Source of the DNA: Patescibacteria group bacterium
GTDB taxonomy: Bacteria > Patescibacteriota > Minisyncoccia > UBA6257 > JAKLIH01
NCBI GenBank assembly: GCA_022709715.1
Contig: JAKLIH010000006.1
Span: 1 to 46,409, forward strand
Direction of reading: 5' to 3'
DNA: 46,409 nt
The notes beneath the pieces were generated by a model that saw only the letters and a list, made by a program, of their open reading frames with translations, searched no databases and was not told the DNA's origin. This document shows positions 15,944-24,739 of the stretch, one piece after another. The position numbers and the translations under genes are program-made. Position 1 is the stretch's first letter; each line of letters begins with the position of its first letter.

Positions 15944-15972
15944 ATTATAGCATAATATTGGTAATTGGTCAA
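15944..15972 (-). promoter_or_regulatory. Promoter TTGACC-17-TATAAT
   Basis: An extended -10 (TGCTATAAT) with a 17-base spacer. The -35 ends two bases from the tRNA-Arg fragment, marking the edge of the inserted cassette. Confidence 0.8.
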
Positions 15973-15974
15973 CA

Positions 15975-16030
15975 CCACGCATATCCAGTTGAGCTATGAA
16001 GGCAAGATATTTAAAATATTAGCATAAAAA
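15975..16030 (-). pseudogene. Partial copy of tRNA-Arg 5' half with its leader
   Basis: GCCTTCATAGCTCAACTGGA followed by TATGCGTGG matches the tRNA from its first base through the anticodon stem, lacking the three bases GAG. The upstream 27 bases, including the -10 TAATAT, are identical to the intact gene. A separate TTTACA -35 lies 17 bases further. The copy breaks off exactly at the anticodon loop. Confidence 0.8.
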
Positions 16031-16050
16031 AACTGATATGTAAATCAAAT

Positions 16051-16079
16051 TTGATTTTAAAAATTAATTATGCTAATCT
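16051..16079 (+). promoter_or_regulatory. Promoter TTGATT-17-TAATCT for the 59 aa gene
   Basis: TGC extension before TAATCT and 17-base spacing. It is back to back with the displaced tRNA-Arg promoter. Confidence 0.6.
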
Positions 16080-16119
16080 AATTTTAGAAAATTATAAATT
16101 AAATGAAAAGGAGATAAAT

Positions 16120-16299
16120 ATGCCAGGGATAAGATTGTCAACGTTCTTAGCAGCAATGAACCAAAAGTCCTCGCATGTAAATTCGAAAGTTAAGATCCGC
16201 GGACTAGATGGAAAACTGTATAATATAAAAGGAGTCCAATATGAACCTGAGGAGCCCGATGATGGATGCATCATTATTGAGATGGAGCCATTTGAATAA
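16120..16299 (+). CDS. Hypothetical protein, 59 aa (cassette class)
   Basis: ATG 16120 sits 7 bases after AAAAGGAGAT. The sequence contains VNSKVKIRGLDGKLYNIKGV and an acidic tail EPEEPDDG, suggesting a small beta barrel with an acidic end. No family is recognised. The stop is TAA. A second small gene with the same kind of start follows 56 bases later. Confidence 0.6.
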   Translation: MPGIRLSTFLAAMNQKSSHVNSKVKIRGLDGKLYNIKGVQYEPEEPDDGCIIIEMEPFE

Positions 16300-16355
16300 A
16301 ACAGTTTTTTGTTAACTTTAAAAAATAGTGATATATAAATAGAAAGGAGTAAAAA

Positions 16356-16517
16356 ATGAATATAACAGAGCTAATCGACCGCTTAGAACAACTCAAGAAT
16401 GAAAATCCAAATCTCCATGTTTATGTGCTTATTAACGGTAAGCGCGAAAACATAAGTGTAAATCACACCACAGACTCGGACTGTTATCCGGAAGATGTGA
16501 CAATATGTCCCATCTAA
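16356..16517 (+). CDS. Hypothetical protein, 53 aa (cassette class)
   Basis: ATG follows AGAAAGGAGT at 6-base spacing and the stop is TAA. The reading MNITELIDRLEQLKNENPNL begins with a helix, followed by HVYVLINGKREN. Like its neighbour, it is a small domain with an N-terminal helix and beta strands. It ends just before the terminator shared with the recombinase gene. Confidence 0.6.
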   Translation: MNITELIDRLEQLKNENPNLHVYVLINGKRENISVNHTTDSDCYPEDVTICPI

Positions 16518-16525
16518 TCCCTTTC

Positions 16526-16556
16526 AAACATCGCCAAGCAATATTGGCGATGTTTT
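16526..16556. terminator. Bidirectional terminator between cassette and xer gene
   Basis: ACATCGCCAA/TTGGCGATGT hairpin, with T runs on the plus side and A/T-rich sequence on the other. It separates convergent genes ending at 16517 (+) and 16556 (-). Confidence 0.8.
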
Positions 16557-17491
16557 TATTTATTTATTCCTTTGCCATGAAACTTTTGATAAGTTTCTTT
16601 TAGAGCTTTATTGGTTAAGTGTGTATAAATTTGAGTGGTAGCAACTGAAGAGTGGCCGAGCATGGATTGGACAGAACGCAAATCGGCTCCATTTTGAAGT
16701 AAGTCAGTAGCAAAACAATGACGTAATGTATGGGGTACAACTTTTTTAGTAATGCCAGCTTTGGTAGAATAATATTTTATAATGCGTTCAATAGATCGAG
16801 TGGTCAAGCGTGTATATTTTTTATTTTTGATATTAGGCAAACTAATAAACATTGGTTCGTCCACAATATCTTTTCGAGCTTTTAATCAGTCCATTAAATA
16901 TTTTTTAGCCCGATCGGACAAAAACACAACTCTAATTTTTCTTCCCTTACCTCTAACTGGAAATTCGCCAGTTTGAAAGTTTACACTATTGAGATTGAGT
17001 GAGCAAAGTTCGGACACACGAAGGCCGGTAGAAAAAAGTAATTCCAAAATGGCTTTATCTCGAATACCTCTAGTGTCAGAAATATCCGGAGCGTCTAATA
17101 ATCTCATTAGTTCGTCTTCAGAAATAATATTGATTTCGCGATCACCCGCTTTGGGTAAATCAATCTTATCCGGGGAAATAACATCAATGTCGCGACGAAT
17201 TAAATATTTTAAAAAATTACGTAGAGCAATAATATAATAACCTTGAGTGTTCTTTTTTCTTTGTTCACCCGAATCAACAATTTCACGATTTAAAAATAAA
17301 CGATATTCACGCAATGAATCGTAGGATATATCTTTAGGAATTAAAGTTTCGTAACTTTTACCAAGATAGCTAGAAAGCCATCTTAAAAAATGCAAAATAT
17401 ATCGCTCGTAATTATCGCGAGTGTTAATACTTCGATTTTTTTCTATCTCAATGAAGTTGAGATAATCTGTGAGAAGGGGTTTTAAAAGCAT
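16556..17491 (-). CDS. Xer-family tyrosine recombinase (one UGA read as Trp)
   Basis: ATG 17491 to TAA 16556 gives 311 residues; TGA at 16886-16888 (LMDWLKARKD) joins the two halves. The N-terminal SAM-like DNA-binding domain (5-100) is followed by the catalytic domain. The active-site set is complete: R158 in TGLRVSEL, a Lys in GKGRK, H254-x-x-R257 in PHTLRH, H280 in LGHSS and Tyr289 in TTQIYTH. It probably resolves chromosome dimers as a lone XerC/D; a role in mobilising the neighbouring cassettes is possible but unproven. There is no clear Shine-Dalgarno. Confidence 0.9.
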
Positions 17492-17625
17492 AGTAAAAAC
17501 TTAAAAGTTAAAAGTCAAATGTCAAAACTAAAAATCAAAAACTAAAATAAAAATATAAATTAGGCCATGTCGCAAAATATTATATCAAGGAGTTAAATAA
17601 AAATCAATGGGTTTTTATAAAAAGG

Positions 17626-17659
17626 AAAAAATCCTTGATCGTTAAGACCAAGGATTTTT
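17626..17659 (-). terminator. Terminator after the 114 aa cassette gene
   Basis: AAAAATCCTTGG/TCAAGGATTTTTT hairpin on the minus strand just after the stop region at 17667. Confidence 0.8.
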
Positions 17660-17666
17660 AAGAGAG

Positions 17667-18011
17667 TCATCTTACTCTTGACTCCCTTCCTTTCCGAACG
17701 AGTTCTTTAAACTCGCCCGTTTTCTTCAGATCTTTCAAAATCGTTGCTCTGGGATCGTCCCGGAACGAATAGTGATTCAAGATCTGCTGTTCAGATAAGC
17801 CATCTTTTGACATCATAAAAATGGCTGCTTTTATTTCTGCTACGGCGTTTACGCTGTCGTTTTTAACTACTGTATAAATGCCAAAAACTAATACTGCAGC
17901 TACTACTGCAACTAGCATCTTATGCAGAAATTTCTTAACCGGCGGTTTTTCGTAAACTACCATAGCTATAGCCATCACTATTGCAAAAAAACTAACTTTA
18001 TTTTTTTTCAT
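17667..18011 (-). CDS. Membrane protein, 114 aa, TGA-terminated (cassette class)
   Basis: The start is placed at ATG 18011, after TAAAGGAGAA, not 13 codons upstream. Two hydrophobic segments (SFFAIVMAIAMVV and MLVAVVAAVLVFGIYTVV) are followed by a charged tail containing DGLSEQQILNHYSFRDDPRA. The function is unknown. It ends in TGA with a TAA three codons on, so read-through would add only two residues. It probably forms an operon with the gene at 18139 or has a weaker promoter of its own. Confidence 0.62.
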   Translation of the reverse strand: MKKNKVSFFAIVMAIAMVVYEKPPVKKFLHKMLVAVVAAVLVFGIYTVVKNDSVNAVAEIKAAIFMMSKDGLSEQQILNHYSFRDDPRATILKDLKKTGEFKELVRKGRESRVR

Positions 18012-18090
18012 TGTATTATTCTCCTTTAAAGAACAAATCTGTTTCGCCATTTTATATTATGGCTCATCAGTATGAGTTTTACTCATAGAC

Positions 18091-18126
18091 AGATCCAAGT
18101 CTGGCTGGTAACCCAGCCAGACTTGG
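18091..18126. repeat. Strong hairpin between two membrane-protein genes
   Basis: CCAAGTCTGGCTGG and CCAGCCAGACTTGG pair perfectly around a short loop. There is no long T run on the minus strand, so it may be a terminator of low efficiency or an mRNA processing or stability hairpin for the gene ending at 18139. Confidence 0.6.
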
Positions 18127-18138
18127 CAACGGATCATT

Positions 18139-18471
18139 TTAACGCACGTCTATTTGGGTGTGCGTTTTATCCTTTGTGACTGTGACAATAACATTGTGTT
18201 CAATACCATCCGGGGTAGTTAATACCTTCTTGGAAAAGGTATAAAAATATCCTTTTCCAAGATCCATACAATCTTGTCCTCCCCATTTGGATCGAATGGC
18301 GTATGGCAAGTTTTCGCTAACCACTTGTGGCAATAACATACCGCTAAAACCCACGGAATGCGGTGGTTGGGTATATTTGCGATAAATACCATAGCCGAAA
18401 CCAGCTAAGATAAATGACAACAAACCACATAGCACCAACGAGCCAACATCGATCTTCATTTTCCTGGACAT
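18139..18471 (-). CDS. Single-pass membrane protein, 110 aa (cassette class)
   Basis: ATG 18471 follows AGGAGGGTTTTATT. One membrane helix (VGSLVLCGLLSFILAGFGYGI) precedes an extracytoplasmic domain with one Cys and the closing strand VIVTVTKDKTHTQIDV. The function is unknown. Trp (SKWGGQD) is TGG and the stop is TAA. It has a consensus promoter and an unusually long leader containing a 22 bp-arm hairpin. Confidence 0.62.
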   Translation of the reverse strand: MSRKMKIDVGSLVLCGLLSFILAGFGYGIYRKYTQPPHSVGFSGMLLPQVVSENLPYAIRSKWGGQDCMDLGKGYFYTFSKKVLTTPDGIEHNVIVTVTKDKTHTQIDVR

Positions 18472-18503
18472 AATAAAACCCTCCTTATGGTTTATGCTTG
18501 CTT

Positions 18504-18553
18504 TTCAGCAGCTAAAAGTATTTAAATTTTAAATACTTTTGGCTGCTGAAATT
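18504..18553 (-). promoter_or_regulatory. Hairpin in the 5' leader of the 110 aa gene
   Basis: TTTCAGCAGC...GCTGCTGAAA with inner AAAGTATTTAAA/TTTAAATACTTT arms, separated by at most a few bases. It lies between promoter and Shine-Dalgarno, so it could be an mRNA stabiliser or an attenuator. Confidence 0.6.
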
Positions 18554-18584
18554 ATGCATATTTAAAGAACAAATTGATATTTGT

Positions 18585-18613
18585 ATTATATCATACTATC
18601 CTTGATTTGTCAA
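18585..18613 (-). promoter_or_regulatory. Consensus promoter TTGACA-17-TATAAT
   Basis: Perfect -35 and -10 hexamers with 17-base spacing and a TGA extension, for the gene at 18471. Confidence 0.88.
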
Positions 18614-18634
18614 GAAATTTATTTTAAACCTTAT

Positions 18635-18667
18635 CAATCCCAACGGTACCTGGTACCGTTGGGATTG
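18635..18667. repeat. AACGGTACC palindrome (copy E) after recG
   Basis: CAATCCCAACGGTACC, central T, complement. It lies 20 bases beyond the recG stop without the second GC-rich hairpin, again in a terminator-like position. Confidence 0.8.
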
Positions 18668-18686
18668 AAATTTTGGATTTAATACT

Positions 18687-21359
18687 CTACTCCATATGAA
18701 GCTTACCAACAAATTCTTTATATTTTTGTAAAAACAATGGGTGTTTTTTAAAATCTGGATCGGTTGCAAAAAGAAGCTTGGCTTCATTTTGGATATTTTT
18801 AAGTAACTTTGAATCTTTTATGGCCGTCATGGCTAAATCCGGAAAACCCGATTGGTTTTTTCCGAACATTTCTCCGGGGCCTCGTAGTTTTAAATCAATT
18901 TCAGCTAATTTAAAACCATCATGGCAATCCACCATGGCTTCTAGTCGTTCTTTGGTAGTTCGGCTATTCGATTCAGTATATAGAAAACAATATGATTGAT
19001 AAACACCCCGGCCAACTCGTCCTCTAAACTGATGAAGCTGAGCCAGACCAAAACTTTCCGTGCCCATAATTAACATTACGGAAGCATTGGGCACATCCAC
19101 TCCCACTTCAATAACTGAAGTTGAAACTAAAATGTTAATATCGTTATTATAAAATTTTTTCATAATCAATTCCTTGTCTTTGGATTTCATTTTGCCATGA
19201 AGCATTTCAATTTTAAATTCTGGAAAAATTTTTTTCATCTTTTCTACTTCTTTTTTGACAGCTTTAACTTCGTAATTTAAAAGCTGATCAAAAGAAAATA
19301 GATTTTTTACTTTTTTGGTACCATCTTCATTGGCTTGAACGCTCTCTTCAATTCTCGGGCAAATTACAAAAACTTGGCGACCATTATTGATCTCCTTACG
19401 AATAAACTCAAACATTGGTTTTTCTTTAATTTTAGGAACAATTTTAGTAATAATAGTTTTGCGATTTTTTGGCATTTCATCTAAAATGGATAAATCTAAA
19501 TCACCATAGATTGAAAGAGCTAAGGTGCGAGGAATGGGTGTGGCGGTCATGGATAAAAAATGTGGAAGCAATACGCTATCCAAACAATCCGAACAATCCG
19601 AATGACCCGAATATTCGGAATTTAAAATTCTTTTTGGTTTTAAATATTTTTGTGTAAAATTGACTAACAATCCTAATTCTATGTTTTTTACTTTTAAATA
19701 TCTTAAAATTTGACTATAATCATTTTTCTCAATATATGGTTTTGTTTTTAATTCAACTATAATTTTATTTTCAATTATAAAATCAGCAAAATTTGATTTG
19801 ATGTTTGCTATTTCAATCGGCACTTCCCTTTGAAAATTAATATTATTTTCTTTTAATTTTTTGGCTAATAAATCACCATATTGCCTTTCACGACAAAATC
19901 TACCTATTTCATCGTGAATTTTAAATAATATGCCATTAATTTTATATGATAAATCTTTTTCTAAAATTTTATTTTTATTGTTATTGTTTGTTTTTTCTTC
20001 GGATAGTTCGGCTTGGCCCCCACCCCAACCTATGGTTGGTGTGGGGGATGAGTTCGGATTGTTGGGATCGTATAAATTATTAGATTTTTGTAACAATTCT
20101 TTGCGCTGCTTAATACCAAAACGATGTTGTTCATCGATGATGACTAGTCCTAAATTTTTAAAATCAATATTTTTTTGGATTAAAGCATGGGTACCAACCA
20201 CCAGTCACTCGGTACCATCGCCAATACTTTTTAATAAATATTCTTTGGTGACCTTGCCTTCAATAAAACCATCTTTAATTTGAACACCATCACCAGTCAT
20301 TAGGGCAATTTTTATTTTAAATGGTTCTAAATATTTTATAATACTTTGATAGTGTTGCTTGGCCAAAACTTCGGTGGGCGCCATAAAAGCCACTTGATAA
20401 CCTTGTTTTATACATAATAAAGCTACCGATACCGCCACAATAGTTTTACCTGAGCCCACGTCACCTTCTAACAACCGATTCATTGGAGAACCAGTTTCTA
20501 TATCTTTCATGACATCTCAAATAGCTTTCTTTTGAGAATTAGTTAAAATAAAAGGTAAAGTTGATAAAAATTCTTTGATTAAATTGATATCGGATTTAAT
20601 CTTTGGCGCTTTGTTTTTGGACATTTTATCTTTGATCCGAAGTAAGTGCAATTGAGTGAGTAACATTTCTTCAAACACAAATCGATTTTTGGCATCAATA
20701 GCTTCGTCATTATTTTTTGGAAAATGAATTTTATTTAAAGCGTCTTCTAGATTAAACAACTTGTTTCGTTTTTTAGTTTCTTCGGGCAAATAATCAATAA
20801 ATTGTTTTTGAAAACTATCCAGCAAACGTTTGATATAGGTGCGAAGCATTTTCGAACTAACACCACTAGTTTCGGGATAAACCGGGATCAATCGACCAGT
20901 GTGTTTAAGATTAGCAATATCAACTTCTTCATCATCTTTATTTTGAGATATAATTTCAAAAGCTGGACTTTGAAACACAAAATGTTTGCCTTTAGCTTTG
21001 GGTTTACCAGATACAGTAATAAGCGATCCATTTTTGATTTGGTTAGAAATGAAAGGTTGATTAAACCAAACTAAATCCGCTGAAGCAGTTTCATCAACAA
21101 TTTTGGCTTCAGTTAAAAGCATGCGTCTGCGATAGGTACGATAACTTCTAATTTTTTCAACATGACCGATAATTGTGGATGGAACATCAAGTTCTAATTC
21201 ATTGATAGGTTTGATATTAGTAAAATCTTGATAACGAAAAGGAAAATGCCATAATAAATCTTTAATGACAAAAATATTTAAGTTTTTTAATTTGTCTTGA
21301 TAATATTTACCAACACCATAAAGGTTTTCAATACTATCAGTGAGTCTAATATCTGACAT
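18687..21359 (-). CDS. recG: ATP-dependent DNA helicase RecG with inserted GxxExxY nuclease domain
   Basis: ATG 21359 to TAG 18687 is one frame of 890 residues; TGA at 20517-20519 (KAIWDVM) and 20205-20207 (TEWLVVGTH) are Trp. The N-terminal wedge/OB domain (1-270) precedes the helicase domains, with Walker A GDVGSGKT (299-306), DEQH (409-412), SMTATP (about 604), and C-terminal RGRVGRG. Family members are usually near 690 residues. The excess is about 170 residues between motif II and motif III, holding a repeat-derived peptide and a PDDEXK-like GxxExxY domain (E-x-x-Y, then NFADF and VELKTK). RecG regresses stalled forks and branch-migrates Holliday junctions. There is no clear Shine-Dalgarno. 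Confidence 0.93.
19565..20081 (-). mobile_element. In-frame insertion inside recG: palindrome plus GxxExxY domain
   Basis: The insert covers roughly residues 427-599 of the RecG product. It opens with a peptide encoded by the repeat at 20015-20047 (PTPTIGWGGGQAELSE), continues with the GxxExxY domain (about 19628-19958: GRFCRERQYGDLL, NFADFIIENK, IVELKTK), and ends in SGHSDCSDC encoded by CCGAACAATCCGAATGACCC-type units. GxxExxY proteins are normally free-standing genes. The frame is open on both sides, so the insertion is tolerated or removed after translation. Boundaries are estimated from RecG motif spacing. Confidence 0.75.
20015..20047. repeat. GGTTGGTGTGGGGG palindrome inside the recG coding sequence
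   Basis: CCCCCACCCCAACC-TAT-GGTTGGTGTGGGGG, in-frame in recG and flanked by TTCGGA units. The same unit lies in the pilin gene at 41731-41770 in the opposite orientation relative to the coding strand. Confidence 0.8.
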
Positions 21360-21443
21360 TTTATAATTTTATATATTTATTTTAGCAAATTTTAAAGTTA
21401 TTGTCATTAAATGAGTTGAATACCTACATATATAATATATAAC

Positions 21444-21478
21444 TTGACATAGCACGTTTTGTCGTTTTGTGATATAAT
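21444..21478 (+). promoter_or_regulatory. Possible promoter of the lysine-rich gene
   Basis: An extended -10 (TGTGATATAAT, 21473-21478) lies 33 bases before ATG 21511. The only TTGACA (21444) is 23 bases upstream of it, too far for normal spacing, so recognition probably relies on the extended -10. Confidence 0.45.
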
Positions 21479-21510
21479 ATATTTAATAAAAATTTATAAA
21501 CTAAACAAAT

Positions 21511-22593
21511 ATGTATAATGAAAAAAAGATCCATCAAAGAGTGGTGGAAAGAATGAAGCAAAAAGCTAGCGGTATAATAATCAAAGAAAAAATAGTAGAT
21601 AAACAAAATACAAAAATTGAAGAAACAAGGACAAAAGAAAAAAATCCAAATGTTCCAAAAATTAAAAAAACTATGGAACAAATGAAAAAGATAAAAAATG
21701 AAGTTGAAAAATTAGACGAGATTGATAACTATGGCTATCAGCACCGTGCAAAAAAAGATGGGCAAAAACAATTTCTAGCTTTGTTGTCAAAAGAAAAATT
21801 AACACGAGCAGATAAAGAGACACATGGAGAGCAAAAAATATATGATGCCACAGAACAATTAGAAAAAGGAGTTATATGAATTGATCGTGGAAATTGAGAA
21901 TCAGGCGAAATTAAAACCCCAAAAAATTATGTAACAGAAATGAAAAAAATAATTGAAAATTATAAAAAAACATTTGAAAATTTACCCGAAAAGGAAAAAC
22001 AGGAACGTCAAGGGATTTATGAACGTGTAATGGAAAATACTAAAGCGGCGTTAAAAGGTTTTGGATTAGAAGCTTTAAAGCATAATATGCCTGAAATTGC
22101 ACAAGATATATTAGAATATACTGGATTATTAAAAAATAGTCCTTTAATTGGCAAACAGTTGGAAAAGCGAATAAAAAGAAATGAAATCAAAAAAGAACAG
22201 GCTGCTAAAGAAAAAAGAAATGATGAATTAGAGCATGCGGGCTTATTAGGGCGTGGCGCTTATAGAATTTTGACTGGAAAAGAATCAAAAGAACAGGTTC
22301 CCTCATATATTTTAAGTACTTCAAAAGAAATTTTATATTATGGAAACGATTTATCATTTTCTAAAAATACACCGCCCGTAAAAACTCCAGAAAATTACGT
22401 GAATGCTATACAAACTGAAATCCAAGAAGGGAAAAAACGTTTAGAAACTGCTGCAAACAAAAAGTATGTTAATGAGATCATAGAAGAAGCGATAGGGTCA
22501 CTAAAAGAATTTGGATCAGAAGCAAAAAAATATGGAGATGAAAATATTTATAACTTAGTAAAAAAAGTATTAGAATCTGAAGGTTTAAATTAA
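21511..22593 (+). CDS. Lysine/glutamate-rich helical protein of unknown function (two UGA-Trp)
   Basis: ATG 21511 to TAA 22593 gives 360 residues through two TGA codons close together (GVIWIDRGNWESG). It is highly charged and almost entirely helical, with no membrane or signal segment. The two halves have a repeated phrase (TPKNYVTEMKKIIE and TPENYVNAIQTEIQ), suggesting an internal duplication. No family is recognised. The style resembles CPR cytoplasmic coiled-coil proteins. There is no Shine-Dalgarno. It is the only long core-type gene on the plus strand apart from the ATPase at 26514. Confidence 0.65.
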
Positions 22594-22804
22594 AAAAGCG
22601 GCAACTCACGCGCGTGAATTGCCGGCCAGGGATAGCCAACATTGCGCATCGTTAAAAGACGAAAGGTATGAAAATAAATATTGCCTTTAAACTTTGAACG
22701 ACGTTGAGCTATTTCAGCGATGTTCGCTCACCACTAATTATCACCAAAATTTCCTCTGTCTCATTGACTCCACTGTTAAAAAAACAACAGCTTTGTGCAT
22801 TATA
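22592..22804 (-). ncRNA. Candidate small RNA with its own promoter and terminator
   Basis: The minus strand has an extended -10 TGCTATAAT at 22799-22804, with a further TTGACT-16-TATAAT upstream at 22833-22860. A strong terminator, CGGCAATTCACGCG/CGCGTGAGTTGCCG with a T6 tract, lies at 22592-22620. The roughly 195-base transcript contains several short stems (AGCG/CGCT, GAGC/GCTC). It has no ORF over 11 codons; a 7-codon ATG and an 11-codon GTG frame with weak Shine-Dalgarno overlap as GTGA. No known RNA family is recognised. Confidence 0.45.
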
Positions 22805-23050
22805 GCACATATGTCTAAAGAGCATAAATATTATTATAACTTAAATTTTAAAAAAGTCAATAATTTAAACAAAAAAACAAGCGACTTTAAAAAAAGCCGC
22901 ATATCGATAAAGAACAAGAATGATAACAAAGAACAAATTCGCCCCCCTCCTTAGTATAATTGCGCAGAAGCAATTTATCTAGAGGGTTTTTCTAAAGAAT
23001 ATTATTAGAATATTGTTATGATAGCATATAAATTTAGAAAAATCAATTAA

Positions 23051-23082
23051 AAAAAGATCCATTGAAACGTAGGATCTTTTTT
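23051..23082 (-). terminator. Terminator of the second candidate small transcript
   Basis: AAAAAAGATCC...GGATCTTTTTTT hairpin with T runs on both strands. It ends a minus-strand transcript from the promoter at 23246-23274. Confidence 0.65.
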
Positions 23083-23245
23083 CATCTGTATATAATATAA
23101 AGAGCTAGTTTTTGAGCAGGAGAAGTGACCAACTTCCCCCGCTTGGGTGCTTTATATATTTAAATTAGGAGGTTAAATAATGACCAAAACTAAGTCATCC
23201 GAAGAAGAGAAGACAGCTTAGTTCTAGCCTGAAAGTCCCATTGTT
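23083..23245 (-). ncRNA. Candidate small RNA opposite a leader-like 13-codon ORF
   Basis: A minus-strand transcript of about 160-190 bases is implied by promoter 23246-23274 and terminator 23051-23082, with no ORF of useful length. The opposite strand carries a compact structured segment (ATATAAAG/CTTTATAT outer stem, GAAGT/ACTTC inner stem, 23096-23160) followed by a Shine-Dalgarno and a 13-codon ORF. Which strand is functional cannot be told from sequence alone. Confidence 0.35.
23180..23221 (+). CDS. Possible 13 aa peptide MTKTKSSEEEKTA
   Basis: ATG 23180 lies 8 bases after a perfect TTAGGAGG, the same leader (AAATTAGGAGGTTAAA) that precedes real cassette genes at 12602 and 25720; the stop is TAG. 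The hydrophilic peptide could be the remnant of a cassette gene truncated by a mutation, or a leader peptide. A TATAAT at 23090 may be its -10. Confidence 0.35.
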   Translation: MTKTKSSEEEKTA

Positions 23246-23274
23246 AAATTATCATAAAAACTACAATGTGTCAA
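23246..23274 (-). promoter_or_regulatory. Promoter TTGACA-17-TAATTT
   Basis: Perfect -35 and TGA-extended -10 with 17-base spacing, like the cassette promoters, but no ORF follows. Confidence 0.7.
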
Positions 23275-23302
23275 GCTGAATCGGGCGTTTTTTATTATGG
23301 AT

Positions 23303-23344
23303 AAAAAACCGAAACTCGCCCAAATTGGGCGAGTTTCGGTTTAA
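23303..23344 (-). terminator. hisS terminator
   Basis: AAACCGAAACTCGCCCAA pairs with its complement, followed on the minus strand by T6. It begins 14 bases after the hisS stop. Confidence 0.9.
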
Positions 23345-23357
23345 AAATATTTTGTTT

Positions 23358-24638
23358 TTAAAACTTTAAATTTTTAATCAGCTCTTCTCTTTTTATTTCA
23401 GTTTGATCTTTGGTCTCTAAGTTTTTTAAAGTGATTGTTCCCTTGGCTTTTTCATCAGGACCATAAATAATTAAATATTTACAATTTTTTGATAAAGCAT
23501 ATTTAATTTGATCGCCCAATTTATCAGCCGATAAATATATTTCGGCATTAATATTATTTTGAATTAATAAATTTAAAATATCCAAACAATCTTTTTTCAT
23601 CGATTCATCAAACAAAGCAATCAAAACCGACTGCTTCTCGTTTTTAATATCTTTTTCGTCAATTAATCCAAAAATGCGTTCAATACCAATCGATCCACCG
23701 CAAGCTGGAATTTTTTGATCATTAAAAATACTAGTTAAAGTATCGTAGCGTCCACCACCAGCAACGGTTGATTTCAAATCGTCACTATAAAACTCAAAAA
23801 CGATAGAAGTATAGTAATCAAAACCTCTAACTAAAGTTTTACAAAAATAGATTTTGGTATCACCTAAGAAGGGTTTGGCTAAATCAATAATTTCTTGAAT
23901 TTGATTTATAATATTTTGAATGGTTGTATTATCTTTACAATAATTTTCGAATTCTTTTTCGTTTTGTAATAAATCCAAAATAGTTTTAGAAATATTTTCA
24001 TCAAAACCTTTGACAATTAATTCTTGCAGGACACCATCAAAACCAATTTTATCTTGTTTATCAAGAATTGTCATAAACGATTTTAAATCTTGTATCTGAA
24101 AACTTTCTAAAAATTTTAAAAGAAAATCGCGAGAACTTACTTTTAAAGAAAGATTTTTAAAATTAAATAATTTTAAAGCTTCGTTTAAAGCTATAAAAGT
24201 TTCAACTTCAACTAAATTAGAAGAACTGCCGATGGTATCAATATCGCATTGATAAAATTCTTTGTATCTACCCTTTCCTGGTCTTTCCGCTCTTCAAGCT
24301 TTATCTATACAATAGCGTTTGAATATTTTTGGTAATTTAGCTTGATATTCAACGTAAAAACGAGCAAGAGGTACAGTAAGATCATAACGTAAACCTAAAT
24401 CACTTCCTTCGTCAGATTTATCACCACGTTTTTGAATTTGAAAAATTAATTTTTCATTTTCTTCTTGACTGCTAAATTTTCCATTTAAAACCTCGATCCG
24501 TTCTAGAGCGGGTGTATCAATTGGGTCATAATTAAACTTTTCAAAAATTTGTTTAATTTGATTTATAATTCTTTGTTTTTGTCTTAATTCATTTGGCAGA
24601 GCATCTCTCATGCCAGATGGTGGCTGTGAGTTTATCAT
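23358..24638 (-). CDS. hisS: Histidyl-tRNA synthetase (one UGA read as Trp)
   Basis: ATG 24638 to TAA 23358 gives 426 residues; TGA at 24294-24296 encodes the Trp of KAWRAERPGKGRYKEFYQCD, motif 2 of class II synthetases, where VWRAERP is common. Motif 1 region, LGLRYDLTVPLARF, the histidine-A loop LVRGFDYYTSIVFE, and motif 3 GGSIGIERIFG are intact, and the C-terminal anticodon-binding domain follows (330-426). The length is normal for HisRS. It charges tRNA-His. The promoter is at 24670-24698; no Shine-Dalgarno is visible. Confidence 0.95.
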
Positions 24639-24669
24639 ATTGTTAATTTAATGAATAAATTATAATGAA

Positions 24670-24698
24670 ATTATAACATAAAATATATTTAAAAGCAA
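24670..24698 (-). promoter_or_regulatory. hisS promoter TTGCTT-17-TATAAT
   Basis: Good -10 with TGT extension and 17-base spacer, 31 bases before the start codon. Core genes share the promoter type with the cassettes but not their Shine-Dalgarno. Confidence 0.65.
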
Positions 24699-24729
24699 AA
24701 CCACTCGGATTATTTTTATCGCGAGTGGT
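24692..24729 (-). terminator. Terminator of the 94 aa cassette gene
   Basis: CCACTCG/CGAGTGG hairpin followed by TTTTGCTTTT on the minus strand. It overlaps the hisS -35, packing the two units tightly. Confidence 0.7.
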
Positions 24730-24739
24730 AAAGGCAAAG

